Positions 1 through 8,230 are shown, counted from the stretch's first letter. The stretch: 11,955 nt of DNA from DAONJL01 sp035405645 [NCBI: bacterium] (GCA_035405645.1 DAONJL010000067.1:1-11955), one strand, 5' to 3'. Notes: a model not told the origin generated them from the sequence alone. Made by a program: numbers and translations.

Positions 1-200
1 TGGGTTCTGGCACAACAGGAGTGGTAGCAAAACGGTTTAATAGAAATTTTATAGGAATTGAAATTGATGAAAATTATTTTGATTTATCTACAAAGAGAAT
101 TGAAAACACTCCAATTGAAAATAATTTATTTAAATTTATAGAAAATATAAATAACAAAAATTCATTACAATTAGATATATATTCAAATTTTGAATTTTGA
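1..200 (+). CDS. DNA methyltransferase (N6-adenine/N4-cytosine type), C-terminal part only
   Basis: The frame read from base 3 enters the window already open and ends with TGA at 198-200, giving about 65 residues. It begins [20 protein letters not shown], which matches motif I (F-x-G-S-G-T-T, the S-adenosylmethionine-binding loop) followed by the acidic strand (GIEIDENY) of N6_N4 DNA methyltransferases. A motif I near the C-terminus is the order of the beta class (CcrM/HinfI-like), in which the catalytic DPPY motif IV lies upstream, here outside the window. The protein ends about 60 residues after motif I, so it lacks the long C-terminal extension of CcrM. Target sequence, and whether it is solitary or part of a restriction-modification pair, cannot be told from this fragment. 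The call on enzyme type is firm; specificity is unknown. Confidence 0.85.
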   Translation, partial: GSGTTGVVAKRFNRNFIGIEIDENYFDLSTKRIENTPIENNLFKFIENINNKNSLQLDIYSNFEF

Positions 201-246
201 TTTTTTTATAAACTTAATTATTTTTCCAAAAAAAAGTATTTTTTTC

Positions 247-274
247 TTGACTTAAAAAAATTTTATAATATAAT
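247..274 (+). promoter_or_regulatory. Promoter for rplM-rpsI
   Basis: A -35 box TTGACT (247-252) is followed after 16 nt by a perfect -10 box TATAAT (269-274). A second, out-of-phase TATAAT sits at 264-269. Transcription would start near 281, giving a leader of about 30 nt that contains GGAGG at 299-303 in front of the rplM ATG. It lies in the only gap between the methyltransferase and rplM, so it should begin the ribosomal-protein unit. Confidence 0.65.
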
Positions 275-311
275 ATTTAAACTTATTTTTTATAATGCGG
301 AGGTTTTATTA

Positions 312-743
312 ATGAATAGAACATATTGGGCAAATGAAAATGAATTAACAAAAAAATGGTATTTAGTTGATGCTAAAAATAAAATATTAGGTAGATTGGC
401 TGTAAAAATTGCAGATATTTTAAATGGGAAAAATAAAACAATATATACACCAAATGTTGACTGTGGTGATTATGTAATTGTAATAAATGCAAAATATATT
501 AAAGTCACTGGTAAAAAATTATTAGATAAAAAATATTACAGACATTCAACATATCCAGGTAATTTAAAAATCGAGACATTAAAAGAAAAATTAGCAAAAA
601 AACCAGAAGAAGTAATTTATTTAGCAGTAAAAAATATGCTTGGTAAAGGTCCGCTTAGTTATAGAAAAATCAAAAAATTAAAAGTATATGCAGAAGCAGA
701 GCATCCTCATCAAGCACAACAAGCAGAAAAAATTGAGTTATAA
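312..743 (+). CDS. rplM: Large ribosomal subunit protein L13 (uL13)
   Basis: Structural protein of the 50S subunit that binds 23S rRNA early in assembly. The 143-residue product has the family's usual length and its signatures: KWYLVDAKNKILGRLA near the N-terminus, the YTPNVDCGDYVIVINA strand, then KKYYRHSTYPG, and the conserved KNMLGKGPLSYRKIKKLKVY followed by AEHPHQAQQ at the C-terminus. The start is fixed by a strong SD, GGAGG at 299-303, 8 nt before ATG. It is the first gene after the promoter at 247-274 and is followed after 18 nt by rpsI, the common rplM-rpsI pairing in bacteria. Regulation by L13 feedback on the leader is known in some bacteria but is not demonstrable here. Confidence 0.98.
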   Translation: MNRTYWANENELTKKWYLVDAKNKILGRLAVKIADILNGKNKTIYTPNVDCGDYVIVINAKYIKVTGKKLLDKKYYRHSTYPGNLKIETLKEKLAKKPEEVIYLAVKNMLGKGPLSYRKIKKLKVYAEAEHPHQAQQAEKIEL

Positions 744-761
744 GTTTGGAGGTAAAATCAG

Positions 762-1154
762 ATGTCAGAAATATTTCAAACAGTTGGTCGTAGAAAAGAA
801 GCAGTTGCAAATGTAAGAATCAAAGTATCAAATGAACCAAAATTTATAATAAATAAAAAAAGTTATGAAAAATATTTTGATAGATTGGAACATATCAATT
901 CTATATTAGAACCATTAAAATTAACTAATTTAGAAAATCATTTTGATATTAAAGTTCGGGTAAAAGGCGGTGGAAAGACAGGTCAAGCTGATGCTATTAA
1001 ATTAGCCCTGTCAAGAGCAATTATTAAATATGATTCAACAAAACGCGATATATTAAAGAAGAATCGTTGTTTAACAAGTGATGCAAGAAAAGTTGAAAGA
1101 AAAAAATACGGTCAAGCAAAAGCAAGAAAAAGATTTCAATATTCAAAGCGTTAA
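762..1154 (+). CDS. rpsI: Small ribosomal subunit protein S9 (uS9)
   Basis: Component of the 30S head whose C-terminal tail reaches the P-site tRNA. The 130-residue product contains the N-terminal GRRKEAVANVRI motif, the central VRVKGGGKTGQADAIKLALSRAI block, and LTSDARKVERKKYGQAKARK leading to the conserved tail KRFQYSKR, whose terminal Lys-Arg contacts tRNA in known ribosomes. Residues 23-60 are somewhat more divergent than the rest. The start is supported by GGAGG at 748-752, 9 nt upstream of ATG. It lies 18 nt downstream of rplM and is almost certainly co-transcribed with it. No convincing terminator follows; the next gene begins 32 nt on. Confidence 0.98.
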   Translation: MSEIFQTVGRRKEAVANVRIKVSNEPKFIINKKSYEKYFDRLEHINSILEPLKLTNLENHFDIKVRVKGGGKTGQADAIKLALSRAIIKYDSTKRDILKKNRCLTSDARKVERKKYGQAKARKRFQYSKR

Positions 1155-1186
1155 AAAAAATATTCAAATTATATTTTTTCAAAAAA

Positions 1187-2425
1187 GTGTTTTTTCAAAT
1201 TATCTTCATTTTTTCTATTATTGGTGAAATTTTTTTATCAATAATTTTAGAATTATTAAATTTAAATCATCTTAAAAAATCAACTCAAATTAGTGATAGA
1301 AAATTAGTTGATATTTTTTCTAATGAATATTTAACTCAAACTTATGATTATAATTTTTTAAATTTTATTTTAGATACAATTTCTGATCTCGTTAATTACT
1401 CATTTTTTTTATTTTTTATTTTTTCTGATTTTTTTATTAAATTAAATATTTTAATTTCTAATTATTTTTCATCGCCTATTTTAGCAAATATAATTTTTAT
1501 GCTATTTTTTGGGTTTATTTTATATTTAATAAATTTGCCTTTTGAAATTTATAAAATTTTTTATATTGAAAAAATTTTTGGGTTCTCCACAATAAAGATA
1601 AAAACTTTTATTTTAGATAATATTAAAATGCTTTTATTGTCAGCATTTTTTGGCAGTTTGCTTTTATTTGTTGTTTTTAAATTTATTTTATTTTTTCAAA
1701 ATTCGTGGTATATTTATGCTACTATTGTTATTATTATTTTTCAATTATTTATTATTAAAATTTTTCCAACTTTTATTGCGCCTTTATTTAATAAATTTAC
1801 TCCTTTGTCTGATGAGAATTTAAAAGAACAAATTAAAAATATTGCAATTAAATCAGGTTATTCTATTACAAATATTTTTGTCTCTGATGCTTCTAAAAGA
1901 ACAAAACATAGTAATGCTTATTTTACTGGTTTTGGTAAAAATAAACAGATTGTTTTATTTGATAATTTATTATCACAATTAAATAATGAAGAAATTTTAG
2001 CAGTTATTTCTCACGAAATAGGACATTATAAGAAAAAACATATATGGCTTTTATTTTTTATTAATGTTATTTTTCAATTCATTATGTTTTATTTAATCTT
2101 TGTATTATCTTATTATTCGCCATTTTTATCTGCCTTTAAAATTAATAATACAAATTATTTATTTAAATTTATTTTTACTATTATATGGCTCCAGGTTTTT
2201 TTCTGGTTCTTATCTTTTCCTATTACTTTTATTACAAGAAAAACTGAGTTTAGTGCTGATAAATTTTCATTTGATTTACTTAATTCTGCTAAACCTTTAA
2301 TTTCTGCTTTAATAAAATTGACAAAAGATAATTTATCTAATCCTTATCCTTATCATTTATATAGTAAATTGTATTATTCACATCCACCTCTTATTGAAAG
2401 AATAGATTATTTACAAAAATTATAA
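1187..2425 (+). CDS. M48 family membrane zinc protease, Ste24/CAAX prenyl protease 1-like
   Basis: Integral-membrane metallopeptidase. The 412-residue product has several hydrophobic segments in the first 200 residues (about 3-22, 70-118, 145-193), then PTFIAPLFNKFTPL, the typical lead-in of Ste24-type M48 enzymes. The zinc site is visible: HEIGH at 276-280 (two His ligands and the catalytic Glu) and the third ligand E354 in TEFSADKF after further membrane segments. SHPPLIERI at the C-terminus is also family-typical. Eukaryotic Ste24 trims prenylated proteins; the substrates of bacterial homologues are mostly unknown, and membrane-protein quality control is an inference. The start is GTG at 1187, since the frame upstream is open but has no ATG, GTG or TTG back to rpsI, and no SD is visible. 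It is probably read through from rpsI. Confidence 0.9.
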   Translation: MFFQIIFIFSIIGEIFLSIILELLNLNHLKKSTQISDRKLVDIFSNEYLTQTYDYNFLNFILDTISDLVNYSFFLFFIFSDFFIKLNILISNYFSSPILANIIFMLFFGFILYLINLPFEIYKIFYIEKIFGFSTIKIKTFILDNIKMLLLSAFFGSLLLFVVFKFILFFQNSWYIYATIVIIIFQLFIIKIFPTFIAPLFNKFTPLSDENLKEQIKNIAIKSGYSITNIFVSDASKRTKHSNAYFTGFGKNKQIVLFDNLLSQLNNEEILAVISHEIGHYKKKHIWLLFFINVIFQFIMFYLIFVLSYYSPFLSAFKINNTNYLFKFIFTIIWLQVFFWFLSFPITFITRKTEFSADKFSFDLLNSAKPLISALIKLTKDNLSNPYPYHLYSKLYYSHPPLIERIDYLQKL

Positions 2426-2451
2426 AATTAAGTTTGTTTCTATTTTTTTTA

Positions 2452-2479
2452 TTGACAAAATTTTTTTATTTAATAAGAT
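2452..2479 (+). promoter_or_regulatory. Promoter for the prepilin peptidase-aroC unit
   Basis: In the 83-nt gap after the M48 gene there is a consensus -35 box TTGACA (2452-2457) followed after 16 nt by TAAGAT (2474-2479), a 4/6 match to the -10 consensus. Transcription would start near 2486, leaving a leader of about 23 nt that is U-rich and has no SD before the ATG at 2509. The -10 box is the weak part of the call. Confidence 0.5.
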
Positions 2480-2508
2480 AAAAAAAATTTTATTTATTTT
2501 TCAATACT

Positions 2509-3330
2509 ATGAATTTATTATTTTTTTTTCTTATTTTTATTTTTGGCTTAATTATTGGTAGTTTCTTAAATGTGTTAATTTACAGAATACCAATAAATCA
2601 ATCAATAATTTTACCACGCTCATATTGTCCACATTGCCATACACCTATAAAAGCAACAGATAATATTCCTATTTTGAGTTTTATTTTTTTAAAAGGTAAA
2701 TGTAGATTTTGTAAAAAAAAGATTTCTTATCAATATCCATTAGTTGAATTATTAACTGCTATTTTATTTATTTTTCTTTTTAAAAGATTTTATTTTGTTA
2801 ATGATTTTATTAGTTTAGGTATTTATATTGTTTATACTTCCATTCTTATTGTTATTTCTTTCATTGATATAAATCATTATATCATTCCAGATATATTGAA
2901 TTTTTCCTTACTTTTCATTGGTTTTTTTTCATCCTTTTTTATTAGATTTCCTTATTATGGTCTTACTATTAAACAAAGATTCTTAACTTCATTTTTATCT
3001 TTATTTATTGCAGGGCTTATCTGGTTCTTGATTTCTTATGTAGGTAATAAAATCTATTTAAAAAAAATAAGAAAAGAAGCATTAGGTCTTGGTGATGTGA
3101 AATTATTTATTGCCATTGGTTCTTTTTTAAATTTAAAATTATTATTTATTACAATGTATCTTGCTGTTTTTATTGCTGGTTTTTCAAGTATTTTTATTAT
3201 GATTATTTTTAAAAAAGGACTTCGTGACCATATACCATTAGGTCCTTTTATTTCTATTGCTGCTATTTTAATTATTCTTTTTAATAATGAGATAATCAAT
3301 ATCTGGAATTTTATTTTTCAATACTATTAA
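2509..3330 (+). CDS. Type IV prepilin peptidase (leader peptidase/N-methyltransferase)
   Basis: Inner-membrane aspartic protease of family A24 that cleaves type IV prepilins and type II secretion pseudopilins just before the mature Phe and methylates the new N-terminus. The 273-residue protein opens with a transmembrane helix carrying GLIIGSFLNVLIYRIP, the conserved start of PilD/GspO. A cytosolic loop follows with two CxxC pairs (C40/C43 and C65/C68), which marks the bifunctional, zinc-binding form, and then several hydrophobic helices. The putative catalytic aspartates are D120 (FIDINHYIIPD) and D196 in the GxGD motif (ALGLGDVKLF). A matching substrate, a pilin with a G|FTLIE site, is encoded at 11514-11894. 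The ATG at 2509 lacks an SD but fits the expected N-terminus. The gene is 15 nt upstream of aroC and probably co-transcribed with it. Confidence 0.95.
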   Translation: MNLLFFFLIFIFGLIIGSFLNVLIYRIPINQSIILPRSYCPHCHTPIKATDNIPILSFIFLKGKCRFCKKKISYQYPLVELLTAILFIFLFKRFYFVNDFISLGIYIVYTSILIVISFIDINHYIIPDILNFSLLFIGFFSSFFIRFPYYGLTIKQRFLTSFLSLFIAGLIWFLISYVGNKIYLKKIRKEALGLGDVKLFIAIGSFLNLKLLFITMYLAVFIAGFSSIFIMIIFKKGLRDHIPLGPFISIAAILIILFNNEIINIWNFIFQYY

Positions 3331-3345
3331 TAAAAGGAGAAATTT

Positions 3346-4506
3346 ATGCGGTTTTTAACTGCTGGTGAATCACACGGCAAGGAATTAGTTCTTATTATTG
3401 ATGGTTTTCCTTCTAATGTAAAAATATCAGAAGAAAAAATAAATTATCATTTAGCAAGAAGGCAAATGGGTTATGGACGCGGTGAGCGAATGAATATTGA
3501 AACAGATAAAGCAGAAATAATTTCAGGTATTAGATTTGGCAAAACGACAGGCGCACCAATTACAATAAAAATAAAAAATAAAGATTATGAAAATTGGTTA
3601 GAACAAATGAGTGTATTTAAGGATAATTCAAATAAATTTAAAAAATTATTATTACCTCGTCCAGGACATAGTGATTTATGTGGTTTTATAAAATATCAAC
3701 TTGATGATATTAGAAATGTTCTTGAACGCTCGTCAGCAAGAGAAACAGCAACTCGTGTTGCTGCTGGTGCGTTATGCCGTATTTTTCTTGATTATTTTAA
3801 TATTGATATTGTCAGTCATACAATTTCAATTGGCGAAATAAAAATCAAAAATAGATATAATTATTTTGAAATAAAAAAAATACAGGATGATAATATATTA
3901 AGATGTATTGAAAAAGAAGTTGAAAAGAAAATGCTTGATTTAATAGCAAAGATAAGAAATAAAGGAGATACAATAGGTGGAGTATTTGAGGTAATAATAC
4001 ATAATATTTTTATTGGACTTGGTTCTTATGTTCATTTTGATGCTCGTCTTGATGCAAAACTTGCTGCTGCTATTATGAGTATACCTGGGATAAAAGGTGT
4101 TGAGATTGGTGCTGGTTTTGATGGCACGAAATTATCAGGTTCACAATTTCACGATGAATTTGATTTTTTAAAAGATAGAATTATTCGAAAAACAAATAAT
4201 GCAGGTGGTATAGAAGGTGGAATTTCTAATGGCGAGGATATAATTATTCATGGCGCAATCAAGCCAATTCCAACTCTTATAAATTCATTGCAATCAGTAA
4301 ATTTAAAAACATATAAAAAAGAAAAGGCAATTGTTGAGCGTTCTGATGTATGTGTTGTTCCTGCTGCTGGTGTTGTAGCCGAAGCAATGGCAGCAATTGT
4401 TATCAGTAATGAAATACTAAACTTTTTTGGAGAAGGAAGTATTGAACAAATTTTAAAAAGATATAAAGAATACAAAAAATATTTAAAAAAGAAGAAAGTT
4501 ATTTAA
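3346..4506 (+). CDS. aroC: Chorismate synthase
   Basis: Converts 5-enolpyruvylshikimate-3-phosphate to chorismate with reduced FMN, the last step of the shikimate pathway to aromatic amino acids and folate. The 386-residue product is of normal length and well conserved throughout: TAGESHGKEL at 5-14 (catalytic H10), RRQMGYGRGERMNIE, PRPGHSDL with the second catalytic His at 108, ERSSARETATRVAAGA near 127-142, DARLDAKLAAAI, NNAGGIEGGISNGE (FMN site region) and ERSDVCVVPAAGVVAEA near the C-terminus. The start is fixed by AAAGGAG at 3334-3339 close before ATG. It lies 15 nt behind the prepilin peptidase gene. Its last 8 nt overlap the end of the convergent MFS gene, and no hairpin terminator is visible at the junction. 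Confidence 0.98.
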   Translation: MRFLTAGESHGKELVLIIDGFPSNVKISEEKINYHLARRQMGYGRGERMNIETDKAEIISGIRFGKTTGAPITIKIKNKDYENWLEQMSVFKDNSNKFKKLLLPRPGHSDLCGFIKYQLDDIRNVLERSSARETATRVAAGALCRIFLDYFNIDIVSHTISIGEIKIKNRYNYFEIKKIQDDNILRCIEKEVEKKMLDLIAKIRNKGDTIGGVFEVIIHNIFIGLGSYVHFDARLDAKLAAAIMSIPGIKGVEIGAGFDGTKLSGSQFHDEFDFLKDRIIRKTNNAGGIEGGISNGEDIIIHGAIKPIPTLINSLQSVNLKTYKKEKAIVERSDVCVVPAAGVVAEAMAAIVISNEILNFFGEGSIEQILKRYKEYKKYLKKKKVI

Positions 4507-5674
4507 TAAAAAGAAAAAGAAAAGTTGCAATAAGAGATAATATAGTTAAAGGAAAATATATAGCGCCAGAATTAGCAGTAGAATAAGTAAAACCAGCAAG
4601 CATATTTCCAATAATCGCAGCAATACCATAATTAATAATATTTAAAAGAGATTGTGCAGAATATTTAATTTTTTCAGAAGCAATATAATTTATATAATAA
4701 ATACCAGCAGCAGTAGAAAGCGCAAAAATAACAGAATGAAGTGGTTGAAAGAATAATAAAGTCCAATAAGAAGAAGCAGAATAAAAAATAAACCATCTAA
4801 TAGAAGCAATAAAAGCAGAAAAGGCAAGAATAAAAATAGAATTTTTATAATTCAAAAATTTGTAAGAAATAAAAAATAATGGAATTTCAAAAATAGCACC
4901 AATAGTCCACGATAAGCCCATTAATGAATTATTTCCACCAAGATCAGACCAGAGTAATGAATATCTAACAAAATTAGCATTAATTGTTATAAAGAGAAAA
5001 AGATTACCAAGCCAGAATAAAATTAATTTTTTTGTAAATAATAATTCAGTTATTTGAGATAATAATGAAGATAAATTTATTGAATATTCCTCAAAATGAA
5101 AATCAATCGAAGTAATAATTTTTTTTATCTTTATTTTTAATGATAAAAAAGCAAGAATAAAAATAGCAAGAGAGTATTCATAAAAAATAACTGATAGATT
5201 AAACTTTTCAGATAAAATACCAGTAATATAAGTAGCAAAACAAAAACTTAAAGAACCCCATAGACGATATTTACCAAAAGAATGCGAATCAACTTCTAAA
5301 AAAGAAAGTGTAGCAGAATCAGTTAAAGGACCGATAGCAGAATTAAAAAAGAAAAAAATAATTGTAATAAAAAGAATTAAATTAAAATTAGTAGTTAAAA
5401 GATAAAATAAAGTAAATAGAGCAACAATAAAATTAAGTAAAAAAATAAGTAAATTTTTTTTGTTAATTTTATCAGCTATAAGCCCCCAAAAAAATTGACT
5501 GATAATAGCAATAAATGGAATAACACCAGCAATTAATCCAATCTGCTGTGAATTAAAACCAATATTTTTAAAATAGAGATAAATAAAGGCATTATAAGTT
5601 CCAATTGACCAATAATAAAAAAAATATAAAGCACAATATAAACTTTTTTCAAAATATGTATTTTTCGAGTTCAT
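4499..5674 (-). CDS. MFS transporter, LacY/nucleoside:H+ symporter-like (MFS_1_like)
   Basis: Predicted 12-helix inner-membrane secondary transporter of 391 residues. The N-terminal stretch FFYYWSIGTYNAFIYLYFKNIGFNSQQIGLIAG and the loop 2-3 motif GLIADKINKK (64-73) are characteristic of the MFS_1_like group, which is related to LacY and the NupG-type nucleoside symporters. The remainder is a regular series of Phe/Ile/Leu-rich helices with short charged loops. The substrate cannot be read from sequence. It is the last gene of the minus-strand run. Its ATG lies 26 nt inside the end of the upstream HAD phosphatase gene and has no SD, so translation probably depends on coupling. That HAD protein resembles pyrimidine 5'-nucleotidases, so nucleoside uptake or export is a reasonable guess only. 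Its 3' end overlaps aroC by 8 nt. Confidence 0.8.
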   Translation of the reverse strand: MNSKNTYFEKSLYCALYFFYYWSIGTYNAFIYLYFKNIGFNSQQIGLIAGVIPFIAIISQFFWGLIADKINKKNLLIFLLNFIVALFTLFYLLTTNFNLILFITIIFFFFNSAIGPLTDSATLSFLEVDSHSFGKYRLWGSLSFCFATYITGILSEKFNLSVIFYEYSLAIFILAFLSLKIKIKKIITSIDFHFEEYSINLSSLLSQITELLFTKKLILFWLGNLFLFITINANFVRYSLLWSDLGGNNSLMGLSWTIGAIFEIPLFFISYKFLNYKNSIFILAFSAFIASIRWFIFYSASSYWTLLFFQPLHSVIFALSTAAGIYYINYIASEKIKYSAQSLLNIINYGIAAIIGNMLAGFTYSTANSGAIYFPLTILSLIATFLFLFIK

Positions 5675-6302
5675 AAATATTATCTAATTCTAAATCAGGT
5701 GTAAAATTGTAATTATTTTTCCTGTGGCTGATTTTTATAGTAAATATTTTTGCAGCTTTTGAATATTGTAGATACTCTGGTGCATCATCAATAAATATTG
5801 TTTCTTCTGGTTTAGAATTGATTTTACTTAAAATATTGTAAAAACATTGAGCAGAACTTTTACTTAAAAAATTCATTTCAATAACATCAAACACAAAACT
5901 AAAATACTCTAAAATACCTAATTGTTCGAGAACTTTTATAGCATAATTTTTATAACTATTAGTAACAATAAATTTTTGCGGTTTAATTTTACTCAATAAT
6001 TCATTCAATCTTTTATCAGGTTTTAAATAATTTGTTATATTAACATTATGTGAATATTCTAAAAAATCAATTATTTGCGAGAGAGAAAAATTACATTCTT
6101 CTTTTAAACCATTTACTGTTGAACCATATCTATAATGAAAATATAATCTTTTATCATTTGCTTCTTTTGGTGAAAAACCTAATTTTTTAATGAAATAATC
6201 ATTCATTCGTTCCTCAACTTCATTTATCGGTCCTTTACCATCAGCATATAAAGTATTATCAAGGTCAAATAAAATTGATTTATATGAGTTAATGTTTAGC
6301 AT
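5649..6302 (-). CDS. HAD-superfamily phosphatase, pyrimidine 5'-nucleotidase (SDT1)-like
   Basis: Cytosolic HAD hydrolase of 217 residues with all four motifs: I is FDLDNTLY with nucleophile D13 and acid/base D15; II is FIVTNS with T114; III is K148 in LSKSSAQCF; IV is FIDDAPEYL with D172/D173. A helical cap lies between motifs I and II and contains YGSTVNGL, a feature of the SDT1/pyrimidine 5'-nucleotidase branch. Dephosphorylation of UMP/CMP or a related phosphomonoester is therefore likely, but HAD specificity is hard to predict. No SD precedes the ATG, which follows the histidine kinase stop after 5 nt. The 3' end overlaps the MFS gene by 26 nt, so the two are tightly linked in expression and perhaps in function (phosphate removal plus transport). 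Confidence 0.85.
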   Translation of the reverse strand: MLNINSYKSILFDLDNTLYADGKGPINEVEERMNDYFIKKLGFSPKEANDKRLYFHYRYGSTVNGLKEECNFSLSQIIDFLEYSHNVNITNYLKPDKRLNELLSKIKPQKFIVTNSYKNYAIKVLEQLGILEYFSFVFDVIEMNFLSKSSAQCFYNILSKINSKPEETIFIDDAPEYLQYSKAAKIFTIKISHRKNNYNFTPDLELDNIYELEKYIF

Positions 6303-6307
6303 AATAA

Positions 6308-8230
6308 TTATTTTTTTGGCGAAGATTGATTTAAAGCTAAATTAATTACTTTATGTAAATCTTCAAAATTGAATGGTTTTATTAAATAATAGTCAAAGCC
6401 TTCTGCCCGTAAAAATTCAATATTATCTTTAAGGCTAATAGAAGACATAGCAATAATTTTCACATCAATATATTTTAGATTATCTTTTATAATTTTTATT
6501 GCTTCAAAACCATTCATATTGATTAAATTTAAGTCTAAAAAAATCAAATCAAATTTTATATCAGTTTTAATTATTTTTAATACTTTTTTTAAAGAAGTAG
6601 CAGAATATATTTCATACATATTTTTACTGAGTAAAATTTGAAATAATTCAATAATAGAAATTTCATCATCTATAATTAAAATTTTTCTTAATTGTTTATC
6701 GCGTGATTGTTGTTCTTCAAGAAGTTTATTTAATTCATTTTCCTGTCTGATAGGCAAAATTATAGTAAATTTTGCACCTTTAAGTGTTCCTTTACTTTCT
6801 GCAATTAATTTGCCTTGATGCAAATCAACATATTTTTTGGCTATTGAAAGACCAATTCCTAAACCACCATATCTTCTTGTTAAACTACTATCAGCTTGAT
6901 AAAATCTATAAAATATTTTATCTATTATTTCTTTTTGAATTCCAATGCCTTCATCAATCACTTCTATAAAAATATTATTATTTTCTTTAAAACTATTTAT
7001 ATAAATATTGCCTTTTTCATTTGAAAATTTTATTGCATTCGATAATAAATTCCATAATACCTGTTCAATTAATCTTGGGTCTGCAATTGTGAATAATTCT
7101 TCATTACTTAATTTTGTATTTATTGAAATCATTTTAGTTTGTGCTGCATTTTTTACTGTTTCTATACTTGATAATATTATCTTATTTATATCAATATATT
7201 TTAGATTTAATTCAATTTTACCTAATTCTATTTTTGATAAATCGACAAGGTCATTAATAATAGAAATAAGTTTTTGTGTATTTGCTTTTATCTTATTATA
7301 AATTTTATTTCTAAATTCATCATCTAATTCTTTTTTGGACAATAATAATTCAAGATAACCTAAAACAGGTGTTAAGGGGGTGCGCAATTCGTGACTTATA
7401 TTTTGCAAAAATTCATCTTTTGCTTTATTTGCTTCAACTAATTCTTTATTTACTAATATAATTGAATGAGTACGCTCCTGTATTATATTCTCTAATTTAA
7501 TTGTATAATCAATTAATTTTTTCTCTAATCTTTTTGCAACTGAAATGTTTTGACAAATAAATAAAATTTTTTCTAACTGTCCATAACGATTTTCAATTCT
7601 AAATACACACCAATTCAAATATATTTCTTTATTATCTTTTGTATTTATTGGTAATTCAAATTCTGGACAATAATTATTATTTTTAATTTCTAAAAAATAA
7701 TCATCAAAAAATCTTTTTACTTCTTTATTTTTGAATAATTTGTTATCTATTTTTTTATTTAACAATTCTTTTAATTTATAGCCAGTGAGTATTAAAAATT
7801 TATTATTTATGTTTATTATTTTTTTATTTATATCTATTTCTATAAGCATTACATTTGATTTATTTATAATCAAATCATAATAAAATTCGTTATTATTTGT
7901 TTGAAAATATGAACACTTGTTTATTTGTTCATTTAAAAATATTATATATTCATTCTTATCGTTTTTATATGATTTTAAAGAATATAAATTATTTCCCTTA
8001 TGATTAAGCGAAAAAGTTATATTTTTTATCTTCTTCTTTTTAAATAAATTATTTTTTATTAATTGTACTTCTTCTTTTATCGGGATAAAATCAAGAAATG
8101 ATTTATTAATTAAATGCTCTTCTTTTTTATATTCAAAAACTTTTAAAAATGTTTGATTAGCAGATTTTATTTTAAATTTATTATCAACAATAACAATTGG
8201 TTCATCACATTGATTTAATAAATTTCTCAT
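6308..8230 (-). CDS. Soluble hybrid sensor histidine kinase (PAS-PAS-HisKA-HATPase-REC)
   Basis: Two-component phosphorelay kinase of 640 residues. In order: PAS-like domain about 4-100 (PIVIVDNKFKIKSANQTF), a second PAS about 119-230 (IININNKFLILTGY), a coiled coil about 232-272, HisKA with FLQNISHELRTPLTPVLGYLELL (phosphoacceptor H280), an ATPase domain with N-box NLLSNAIKF (394-402), G1 DEGIG (426-430) and G2 GGLGIGLS (455-462), then a receiver domain about 515-632 with D521/D522, phosphoacceptor D566, S596 and K618. No transmembrane segment or signal peptide is apparent, so it should sense a cytosolic cue through its PAS domains. No separate response regulator or output domain is in the window. 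Its ATG overlaps the rseP stop (ATGA, 8227-8230), with a moderate SD GAGGG at 8241-8245. Signal and targets are unknown. Confidence 0.93.
   Translation of the reverse strand: MRNLLNQCDEPIVIVDNKFKIKSANQTFLKVFEYKKEEHLINKSFLDFIPIKEEVQLIKNNLFKKKKIKNITFSLNHKGNNLYSLKSYKNDKNEYIIFLNEQINKCSYFQTNNNEFYYDLIINKSNVMLIEIDINKKIININNKFLILTGYKLKELLNKKIDNKLFKNKEVKRFFDDYFLEIKNNNYCPEFELPINTKDNKEIYLNWCVFRIENRYGQLEKILFICQNISVAKRLEKKLIDYTIKLENIIQERTHSIILVNKELVEANKAKDEFLQNISHELRTPLTPVLGYLELLLSKKELDDEFRNKIYNKIKANTQKLISIINDLVDLSKIELGKIELNLKYIDINKIILSSIETVKNAAQTKMISINTKLSNEELFTIADPRLIEQVLWNLLSNAIKFSNEKGNIYINSFKENNNIFIEVIDEGIGIQKEIIDKIFYRFYQADSSLTRRYGGLGIGLSIAKKYVDLHQGKLIAESKGTLKGAKFTIILPIRQENELNKLLEEQQSRDKQLRKILIIDDEISIIELFQILLSKNMYEIYSATSLKKVLKIIKTDIKFDLIFLDLNLINMNGFEAIKIIKDNLKYIDVKIIAMSSISLKDNIEFLRAEGFDYYLIKPFNFEDLHKVINLALNQSSPKK

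Noticed and set aside
227-245. A-run, GTA, T-run (possible terminator after the methyltransferase gene)
   Set aside because: The arms are pure A and T with no G-C pair and no separate T-tail. Runs like this are common here, so it is not a convincing terminator.
2100-2300. Open frame on the plus strand inside the M48 gene
   Set aside because: It is a +1 frame shadow of a strongly supported gene, made almost only of Leu/Phe/Ile/Tyr from T-rich sequence.
3054-3299. Antisense open frame inside the prepilin peptidase gene, and similar ones in aroC, the kinase, dxr and pilin
   Set aside because: These are low-complexity Ile/Lys/Leu translations opposite well-supported genes, with no SD or family motifs.
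6308-8230. Membrane-bound sensor for RseP stress signals
   Set aside because: No hydrophobic helix long enough to span a membrane is visible in the kinase, so it should be cytosolic.
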